From Gymnopilus junonius (Eukaryota; Basidiomycota; Agaricomycetes; Agaricales; Galerinaceae), in the NCBI GenBank assembly GCA_015501075.1, contig JADNYJ010000001.1, positions 1,240,001 through 1,304,000 on the forward strand: a DNA stretch of 64,000 nt, read 5' to 3'. Both the position numbers and the translations under genes were made by a program. How positions within the stretch are numbered: position 1 is the stretch's first letter; the number at the start of each line of letters is the position of its first letter. Below the pieces are notes generated by a model that saw nothing but the letters and a program-made list of their open reading frames with translations, did no database searches and was not told the origin of the DNA. Positions 56,073 to 64,000 of the stretch are shown here, piece by piece.

Positions 56073-57221
56073 TCATGAGGACAATGTCATGTCTGTCAAC
56101 ATGATTTCAACGGCTTCATTTTCATCATCACTGCCATTCTCGTGTCTATCTTCGGTTTCCGATTTGATTTCTCCAATGCGACCGCTTGTGACGCGTGGAG
56201 AGAACAGAGGCGAGTCAGGTGGCGACCCATCAACGACCTCTTCATCACCGCCTTCCGGCCCCCACAGAGTAAAGTCTTCTTCGTCTATCATCCGCGAGAT
56301 GTCTGCAGAGTCTAGATCTGCCAGATCAAGGTCAACCGGAGTTGAAACATACGTCGAATATCTGGTCGTCCGTGTCGTCAGAAATTCGTAATCATTATTA
56401 GCGTCTGCAGAATCTCGATTGGAAGCTCTGGCGCTCTTAACCTTCCTCGGTCTGTATCGAGATTTCAATCCTGAAGTAGAGATATTGCGCGCTACCTGAA
56501 AGGGTATAAATATCTGATAACCAGAAAATTTAGGGGCTGGAAACGTACCCAGCACCCGAGAGCTTCATGACGCTCCCTAGACATCGCCTCTCCTTTGACC
56601 AAATCTATGGCAAGCAAATATGAGGGAATAATTCCATTGTTAGGGAGTGGCTGCAGAGGCAATGGTTTTGGCGGTGACGGTTTATATGACGGCTTCAAGA
56701 TACCATCTTGGTGTTTCAACCGGCAGTGCTTGAGTAGTTGAGCAGGCGACCTGAAAGAGTCATCGCAGTCTTTATGACACTGTCAGCAAGTGCATCCATC
56801 TTAAAGCTGCCATTTCCCTCACCGAGATATGCACACCTTAAAGGCAACATAGCATGTCTCTCAAGATGTCCATCCTTGAAACGTACTTGATGCCCGCACT
56901 GAGTCCATTTGCACATGAAGGGTTTCTGCTGATGAAGTCCGCGCATAAGTGCCTGGCGTTGACGTATACGATACAGTACTCACGGTATACGGAGAGGGTA
57001 TATGCTGGTTGAAATGCCGGATCAGAGATTCAACAGAATTTAATATACAATCACAACCAGTCCATCGACATGGGAGTTCCTGCAGCCGCGTACAAGCTAA
57101 CCGTACGATCTCGCGTTCTTCTCCATCTAAAACAATTCTCAATATCGCCCTAGTTGATTGCAGTCAGTGCTCTCCAATGGAAACTCACCCTGTGGAGATA
57201 AATGCTGAACCTCAAGAGCAT
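56073..57221 (-). CDS. C2H2 zinc-finger protein, putative transcription factor
   Basis: From ATG 57221 (MLLRFSIYLHRIVLDGEERE), a small first exon joins to LACTRLQ and then two or three fingers: CRWTGCDCILNSVESLIRHF followed by NQH (C-x4-C-x12-H-x4-H), and CKWTQCGHQVRFKDGHLERH. A looser third unit (RCAYL ... CHKDCDDSFRSPAQLLKHC) is split by an intron. The C-terminal half is basic (SRYRPRKVKSARASNR) and then acidic and Ser-rich (DLDLADLDSADISRMIDEED), ending MLTDMTLSS and a stop at 56073. The C-x4-C spacing and W-x2-C-G context resemble GLI/Zap-type fingers that bind DNA. Targets unknown. Frame intact. Confidence 0.75.
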
Positions 57222-57299
57222 ACGTGAAGTCTAGTAGTCATATTACCCAAAAAAAAACAAGAAAGATAGTCAACAATGTTGTACAACTATCTAATCTTA

Positions 57300-60165
57300 T
57301 TACACACCTTCCTCTTCAACAGCAGGTGCAGAAGTAGATACTGGACTCGTCCGAGTGCCCCGTTTCAACTCTTGAACAATTGTCTCCTGACTAGAAAGTG
57401 GAATTCCTCCTGCAATCTTTTTTCTGACCTGCTCACGATATCGCAGCAGGTATTCTGGTTCTGGTGGCACTAGAACATATACATCGTCCCTCTTCTTTCC
57501 TGTAACGTATTTCTTTCTATTCATAGTGCCAGATTCCAAGCTCTGCACTTCAGTCACGTCAAAGTTGCCAGGTGACTTCATAGGATGTAGGAAGAAGGAC
57601 GGCTCAGGAGAAGATGAAGGTAAAAAAAGGGGTTCTGGTGATCGCATTGGTGGAAGTTTCGAAGTAGAGGCTACGGGGTCAAGAGTCGGGGGTGATGTCA
57701 AGTCAATTATCGAATTGGCCTTGGCCCCAGGCCGAGACGGAGTTAATGTAGGGCGGCTTGAGCTTGACATTACAGCGACGGGTGGTTGGTTCGTGGTTGG
57801 TACACTTGCAGATGGCGCAGGAGGAACAATGGAGTCAACTGTTTCTTTTGATGTATATACGCTGGCTGACTCTGCAACTTTCGGAGTGTACTCTTTCGGC
57901 GTCGATGTTGTAGGAGAAGGCCGAGCAACTGAAGAGTTGGTCGTGGCCGATCTCGGATCAACGATGACTGTATGCGTCGAAGCCGGGACGGGAGAACGTA
58001 TAGCCCGTGGGCCAGCTATGGTGGGTCCATCCAGTGTTACTGTGGTTGACTGCTTCGACACCTCTGAACGCGATTCTTGTGACAAAGGAACAGTTCTTTT
58101 GTCATGGACCATGGAAACTTTGGAGGCTGGGTTTTCTGATTCCAATGTTCGAGATGCTGTAAGGTGGTCAAGGACTATACTGGCGAAGGTCTGACTTGCT
58201 ACTAACCTTGGACTATCACCTCAGAGGCGTGTTTTTTCACCGAGTGTGTTGCATTTTCACTCAATGTCGATAGTTCTCTAGGTCTCTTCTTCCCTAGGCC
58301 ATACAAAATATCTCTAGCTAGCCTCTTCAGGTTGGCCTGTCGAGGAGATGTCAATGGAGTTTTCGGTAGTATAGTATTGGGTATCGGTACGGGGGTCCTA
58401 GAGTTTGTAGTATTCTGATTCTGAGTGGTCCCTGGAGGTGTTGTAGCTGATGCCTGCGGAACTGGCGTTTTGGCCGCGGGTGCAGTAGGGGTTGGGGTTG
58501 AAAAAGCATCCTGCGCCCTACTGTCAAGGGGCCGGCTTGGCTGAGCCGCAGAAGACGACGCGCTTGGTCCTTGTCTTTGGTGGAAATAAACAGCTGCAAT
58601 GAATCTATCGAGAAAGTCGCCAAGGGTCAAACGTAGGGTCTCCTCGCCCATTGACATCACGATCCGAACGCTTTGATCTGATTCTCTGACACTGAACACC
58701 TTCCAGTTGAAAAGGTAAAAGTAATTGTTGTGATTGGTAGAAGTAGCGGCACCATCTTCTGCCCATTTTGTGAAATTCTTTTTGATGGCGAAAAGATTCT
58801 CAGGTGTGGGATACCGAGGCAAAGGGATAGGCTGTCCAGATGCAGTGCGCAGATCAGATATCTGACCCGGTGGTACACCTTGATAAGGTTGAGAGGCTGA
58901 ACTTGAAGATGAAGTCGGTGCTGGCAATGGGACTGATGGCGAACTTTGCACACGCTCCGTTACCGGCACAGTCACATTTCCTTGAACACTTGAAGGCGTA
59001 GAATTTGTCGCCGAGAAATTGTTGGGCAAGGGCGATGTGTTTGGAGCGTTGGCGGAAATTTCGCCCAAAGCATTTGCAAGACTTGAACTGGTAGACGAAC
59101 TCCCAGCTTCCGCTGCGACTTTAAAATGGTGCTAGAATCATCGAAAACATGACACGTACCGGCCTGGTATTGAAGTTGCATATGCTGCTGGCGGGGTTGT
59201 GCATGAGGACCTTGTTGATTGACTACCGGGACATTTCGAGATTGGTGCACACTGGCTATGGGAACAGATGGCTGCGTATGACTGGAATTCTTGTCCGTAA
59301 GAGTCGAGTGTCTAACTGACTGGTTTGAAGTAGCAGGTGGTGCGGTTGCCTGGAATACCGCAGACCGATAGTGTCCACTTCGACCAGCCTGGGAGGTATT
59401 AAACTCATCATGGCCAGACGGGACACGGGATATATGGGAAGGTACTTGACTCTGCGGGAGATGGGATTCCACTGGGGCATTAGATTATGCTGTAGTGTGG
59501 GTAGAGAAGAGCCAGAGGCGTTATTGTTCTGAGGTGGAGCAACATAGGAACCCGTAGGTTGTGACTGAGGGATGTTCATTGTATAAGTCTTGGTGTAAGA
59601 AGGCTGCTGCGTGAAAGATCCTTGCTGAAAGTCATGTCTTGCAGAAAATCTGATGGGTACAGAATCCTCAACGGATATGAACCCGCGCTGCAGGGTAAGA
59701 AGGTTCCATAAAAATCCAGACAATACAAGTGATAACTCACTGCTTGATCGCCTGGTCCTGCTTCTTCTATCCTCGACGTACTGGCCGGTTGATTTGCAAT
59801 AAAGCGATGGCTAGATATTCTGTGTATATTTCTTCAGTTTCAAGGACAAACGAAAGGACACAGAGCGCATACTCAAGTGCAGCCTTTTGCTTCTGGACGT
59901 CTAACAGTCGTTGACTTTTATAGGTCAGCTATATGGTTCTACTTATAGGCAGAATTACTTACTATGCAACCCTCCCCGCATCGACTTCCCTTTTCAAGGC
60001 TAATTCCTCTCTTTCCAGTTGGTCGAAATTTGCCCTTCCGGATTCATTAAGCTGCTCCCATGCGTTGAGGTATTCGCGCGCGTGTTGAATGTCAGCTGCA
60101 GTTTTCTGGTACACCGCAGGTGGAATGATTGGATTGGCATTGGGGTCGTGGCGTCCAAGGGACAT
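57300..60165 (-). CDS. Large Ser/Pro/Thr-rich conserved fungal protein
   Basis: The first exon from ATG 60165 (MSLGRHDPNANPIIPPAVYQ) encodes a coiled-coil start (EQLNESGRANFDQLEREELA), continued after an intron by RLLDVQKQKAALEYAL. The exact joins between 59900 and 59740 are unresolved. Then follow long low-complexity Gln/Pro/Ser regions. One folded segment in the middle contains LPRYPTPENLFAIKKNFTKW, FYLFNWKVFSVRESDQSVRI and MGEETLRLTLGDFLDRFIAA. The tail includes RKKYVTGKKRDDVYVLVPPE and EYLLRYREQVRKKIAGGIPL, ending at 57300. Introns after QYQA (about 59150) and EVIVQ (about 58200) keep frame, so this is one gene of about 900 codons. Function unknown; the composition fits a nuclear or signalling scaffold. 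Confidence 0.6.
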
Positions 60166-60273
60166 AGAGATTAATTGAGAGAGTAAGCGTCAGAGCTCAG
60201 TTTGTGCCGCGTTGACTTGACCCCTCGTGACGAAACGTGATCTCGTTTGCGACGCGTCAGGGTCACTCTTACC
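60166..60273. promoter_or_regulatory. Compact divergent promoter, about 108 bp
   Basis: The start codons of the Ser/Pro-rich gene (minus) and the NDUFAF5-type gene (plus) are only 108 bp apart and face away from each other. Both must be driven from this interval or from within the neighbouring gene. Confidence 0.45.
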
Positions 60274-61729
60274 ATGACCTCCCATATACGACCAATTTCC
60301 AGAGTACTCCTTCTGAGGAAGCATGCACGCTCATTCGCCGCTGTTTCGTCCAATTCACCGGCACCCAGCATGAGTACAGTCGGCCCATATGAAGTGTTTG
60401 ACCGAAATGTCAAACGAATGCAGAGGAACCGAGCCGCTCTTCGTGAAGGAGGTACAAGAAGCAGGACGGTGGATTATGTTCGGGACGAAGTTGCAGGTAG
60501 GATGATGGAAAGATTTTTAGTATGTTTTGCTATTTCATACCGTGTTTTTTTTTCCTTTTGAAAACTTCCAGGATATCAAACGAAACTTCAACACAGTCCT
60601 CGACTTGGGGTCAGGCCCAGGCCATCTTTCAAAGCTTCTGGAAAAGGACAAAGTTCAAAAGTCGATAATGCTCGACTCTAGCGGTATTCTCAAACACCTA
60701 TTGGCATGTACCCTTACCTGACTATGAATATAGTGGCCACTCTCTATCGAGATCCTGACTCTGAATTCGAAGGTATGTATCCGCACCTACACCAGTGATC
60801 GAACCCAACAGAAACCCCTAGTTGAGGTCGAACGAATACACGTAGACGAGGAAAACCTTCTTTCCAGTGTCGAGCCCGATTCTCAAGAAGCCATCTTATC
60901 TTGCCTCGGCCTTCATTGGGTTAACGACCTGCCAGGTAAAGTGCAAGATATCATATATTCTATTTCTAAATACTCTCTAGGTACACTCGTTCAGATACAA
61001 AAGGCCCTCAAGCCTGACGGTCTATTTCTCGGAGCGATGTTTGGAGGAGACACGTTATTTGAATTAAGGTAATTCTAAGTGTCACATGCCACTCCCTCTA
61101 GTTCTTATTTCACCTAGGACGTCTTTACAACTTGCTGAAATTGAGCGTGAGGGCGGAATATCACCTCATATATCGCCTATGACAGGTCGGATATTTTCCT
61201 GCTCCTTTTAAAAAGAAGTTAAGACACGACCTCCTCATCAGACACGCGTGACATTTCTAACCTTCTGGGCCGCGCGGGATTCAACATGCTCACTGTGGAC
61301 ATCGATGAAGTCAAGGTAGCCTACCCAAGCATGTGGGAACTCATGGAGGATCTGCAAGACATGGGCGAAAACAACGCTGTAATCGAAAGGTAATCTATTG
61401 CTCGCATTTACGATACGTAGCCGGTTTATCAGATTTGCATAGGCGCAATGTCCTTCGTAGGGACACCTTAGCTGCAGCTTCAGCCATCTATAAAGGTCTG
61501 CTTAGCTGAACAAGCCCAAATTTTATATTGATTAATTATGTCAGAAATGCATGGTTCCGGAGAATCTGTTCCGGCTACCTTCCAAATCATATACATGGTA
61601 CATCATACAAATGTATTTCCTTACTTTTCACTCATTCCGTATGTCCAGATCGGCTGGAAACCCGACCAGAGCCAACCAAAGCCGCTTGAGAGAGGAAGCG
61701 GCAAGGTGAATCTGAAGGATGTCCTGTGA
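60274..61729 (+). CDS. NDUFAF5: NDUFAF5-type mitochondrial methyltransferase-fold complex I assembly factor
   Basis: NDUFAF5 is a SAM-methyltransferase-fold protein that hydroxylates an arginine of complex I subunit NDUFS7 during assembly. From ATG 60274 the start [20 protein letters not shown] is basic and hydrophobic, like a mitochondrial presequence. [20 protein letters not shown], motif [100 protein letters not shown] and [16 protein letters not shown] follow in family order. Stop TGA 61727-61729. About eight exons keep frame. Complex I presence fits a filamentous basidiomycete and excludes fission and budding yeasts. Confidence 0.9.
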
Positions 61730-62579
61730 TAAATCCAACTCCTTTAAGGTTGTATGTTAACGTCGTATCTAATAACCTAATTTTTTTTGGCATATTCTGA
61801 CAGTTTCTTTATCTGCTCAAGTGACCAAATGGAGAGACCTACTGTTTTTTTCTCTCATTAGGTGTCATTTGCTCTTTCGGCAAATTTGATCACAAGTCCA
61901 GGGCTAGTTAGATAGTTAGATATCTAGCAACTCCGAGTGCGACATTCGCCACTCTCAGGGCAATTCAGCTTCTTACCACGGGCCCGCTGACTTTCTGGAG
62001 GTTCAATTTTCAATTGAAAACTACGTGCCGGCGGCGATGAGAAGGCGTAAACGTCCCGACGGTATGGATTTGTGAACTTAATTTTCCTTTTGCGAAAGCC
62101 CCGAATAGTGGAACAACTCAAGTAGCTACAACTATCTACCGTCGTATCCCTGGCACAATGCTCTCGGAATCTAAGTTGTGTACCATTCTTTTAATGCCTG
62201 TTTCTTCTGTGAAGTAGAAGTAATAAGCCAGGGCCACTCCTTATATGGCTCATCAATTTCCAAAAAGGAATTCAATTGAAATATGGAGCAGGAAGCTCTG
62301 TTAAAGTTTCGATTGTAAATAAATAGGGTTCGCGATTACACAGCGGTGTTAATGGTGAATAATTCGGAACCATTGACTCCTGGGGAGGGACTTGAAGGGA
62401 ATGCAAATGACATGTCAAAAGAGATCAAATTGGGGGTTCGGTCACTTGAATCTAACATGAGAAAGCTCGTCTTGGAGGCAATGAATGATATCGCACGACT
62501 AGGAAGGATATGATAAAGGCTAGGACTTGTCATGATAATTTCAAATCTCTATCCACATTGTCCAACGTATGGCTCAGGA
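61730..62579. other. Intergenic between convergent genes
   Basis: 850 bp between the stops of NDUFAF5 (plus) and Trm10 (minus). Two short minus-strand frames (61924-62121, 62336-62533) have no recognisable motif or partner exon. Otherwise AT-rich. Confidence 0.45.
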
Positions 62580-63855
62580 CTATGAATCCTCGTCCTCTGC
62601 GTCTTGCTGAGCTGTTTCGTCAGCTTCGGCATCATCTTCTACCGCCGTTGCATCTATATTTGTGTCATGATTGCCTTTTTTCCCTGGTTGAAATTTCCGT
62701 TTAGGGATCACTGCATATAAAGATTCCTCCCAGTCCTTAGTTTCGACCCATTTGACGAGGATCTCGAAGACCTGGTTGACGGTCAGAACCTTGCGAGTGG
62801 GCAGAGAAGCGAGATAACGTCCAATAGGAAGTCGTGCGGTTCGTACGCCTGACTCTTTTGCTTTATTGAGGCAAAGGTTCTAACGACCGATTGGATAATT
62901 TGATAAGATGTGTTGTCAAGTCTTCAAGAAAGGTGCATTATGCCTACCTTGTACCGATTATGGTCGCAGATCCCACCGATGATATATACCTCGTCCGGCT
63001 TGAGCTCGGTTAATTCGTCCTCTGTGTCCGCCGTTAGGTATATGACTTTATCCTGGGCAACACTCAAAGACTTTGGTGCAGACTTTGTTGCAGAGGTTCC
63101 AACTGCTTTACCGAAGCTTGACGGGCCTGAATCAACTACATCTTTTTGTTCTTCTTTTGAATCGATCTCACTCGAGTTTCCGCGCTCAGGCTGGGCAAGA
63201 TTACCTTCAATAGATGGGGTTTCGTTCGAAGACGGCAACGCATTTCCTTTCCAAAGTTGGTCGTAGCCCTCTGGCCACCAGTGGGTATTTGCCCACCTTT
63301 TATAACTGGCGTCACTCAGGCTTTCAAGGCGTTGATAGGTCCGGCCATTGACAGAGGAGAATATCAACGAAAACGGGAACGACGCGTTCCTATTGGCACT
63401 GTGAGTATATGCCAATTGTGAGCATAAAGATTTAATCTCCTAGACGAAGGGTAGACATGATTAATGTGCTATGCAGGCCAAAGAGCAAAGAAATGACCGT
63501 ACATAATTCTGCTCACCTTCTCGTTCATCATGTCGTCAAATCCAAGGTCAACGAGGATTGTGCCCCCGAACTCAACCCTAGGTCTCTTTGCGCGTTTTCT
63601 GCTTTCTTCCTCGTCATCGTCAAGTTCTCCTGCGGCCCGTTTCTCGGCTCTTTCTCGTTTCTTCTCCTTTTTAGCCTGCTTCTCTCGAGCACGGCGTTCA
63701 AGCTTCAAAGCCGCCAACCTCTCAGCCTTGGCAGCTTTTTTGAGAGCATTCTTTGACGTGGGTTTTTGCTCTGCGTTGGAAATATCCTCTGCATGGCCAG
63801 ATACCGGAGAGAGAGGCTCAGATTCAGCAATAACTTTGCCAGAAGATTCTGCCAT
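62580..63855 (-). CDS. TRM10: tRNA (guanine-9-N1) methyltransferase Trm10
   Basis: SPOUT-class enzyme that methylates G9 of tRNAs with SAM. From ATG 63855 (MAESSGKVIAESEPLSPVSG) there is a Lys/Arg/Glu-rich N-terminus (KKAAKAERLAALKLERRARE). VEFGGTILVDLGFDDMMNEK joins through an intron to EIKSLCSQLAY. The core then has VIYLTADTEDELTELKPDEV, YIIGGICDHNRYK, an intron, NLCLNKAKESGVRTARLPIG, TRKVLTVNQVFEILVKWVET and VIPKRK. An acidic tail ends at TAG 62580-62582. The catalytic-loop Asp (LVDLGFDD) and the SAM-knot segment GGICDHNRYK are intact. Three exons, no disruption. Confidence 0.93.
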
Positions 63856-64000
63856 GGGCTTGACTGTGTGAAATCTCCTTCGCTAAGTCTTGCGTGTACG
63901 TTATCAGCGCTTATAAATATTCCTGAAGAACGTCTCTGTTTACCCTAAGACGGGCAGCTCAGCTTCTGGAGGCAAAGGAGTTGCAGAGGTCGGCAGACAA
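63856..64000. other. Upstream flank of Trm10 gene at window edge
   Basis: Probable promoter of the Trm10 gene and possibly the beginning of another gene beyond the window. Too short to interpret. Confidence 0.4.

Noticed and set aside
61924..62533. Two short minus-strand frames between NDUFAF5 and Trm10
   Set aside because: No motif, no splice partners and AT-rich context.

Overview
This window is nuclear DNA of a filamentous basidiomycete fungus, most likely a mushroom-forming agaricomycete. Genes are split by many 45-70 bp GT-AG introns, intergenic gaps are short, and the housekeeping proteins are fungal. Several reading frames belong to families that I recognise as highly duplicated in Agaricomycetes genomes (large CACTA/CMC-like transposase, hAT transposase, OTT_1508-like deaminase, lineage-specific hypothetical families). 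Exon joins are read by eye, so gene ends are firmer than individual splice sites. I cannot name the species.

Layout. (1) 1-6.8 kb, ordinary: the 3' part of a Kex1-type carboxypeptidase, two unrecognised single-exon genes (3350-4399, 5053-5874) and a tRNA-Glu(CTC) on the minus strand with a 10-nt intron. (2) 6.8-29.4 kb, an accessory or decaying island: diverged repeats next to the tRNA, an intact multi-copy-family gene (7762-9256), an ABCG-transporter fragment abutting a possible KDZ transposase fragment, a broken transposase N-terminus, an orphan family gene with a frameshift, a 4.5 kb transposase gene, a 5'-truncated hAT transposase, a deaminase-like gene, a 4 kb 1,3-beta-glucan synthase (FKS) pseudogene, and about four copies of a 125 bp tandem repeat. 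(3) 29.4-40 kb, mixed: a long Ser-rich protein interrupted by one frameshift, a glycerophosphodiester phosphodiesterase pseudogene, a 1-acyl-glycerol-3-phosphate acyltransferase with one apparent frameshift, a coiled-coil protein and another lineage-specific family gene. (4) 40.9-64 kb, dense housekeeping block: PPxY arrestin-like adaptor, Rcf2-like mitochondrial protein, Nup98/Nup116-type nucleoporin, RNA polymerase I subunit Rpa2, an H2A-like histone-fold protein, a C2H2 zinc-finger protein, a large Ser/Pro-rich protein, NDUFAF5-type methyltransferase and Trm10 tRNA methyltransferase.

The strongest unexpected signal is mutational. In the transposase remnants, the hAT element and the glucan synthase pseudogene, several broken codons look like CGA (Arg) changed to TGA (stop), and conserved Arg sites are changed to Cys (CGN to TGN). 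That is the trace expected from C-to-T change at methylated CpG (RIP-like or methylation-induced mutation), and I did not see it in the housekeeping block. Single-base frameshifts between 29 and 36 kb may instead be sequence errors, because they also hit an apparently essential gene.

Gene pairs with head-to-head starts and probable shared promoters are Nup98/RPA2 (about 250 bp), the Ser/Pro-rich gene/NDUFAF5 (about 110 bp) and acyltransferase/coiled-coil protein (about 190 bp). I found no ordered set of genes that convincingly forms a new pathway; the island reads as a transposon graveyard holding one or two intact lineage-specific genes.
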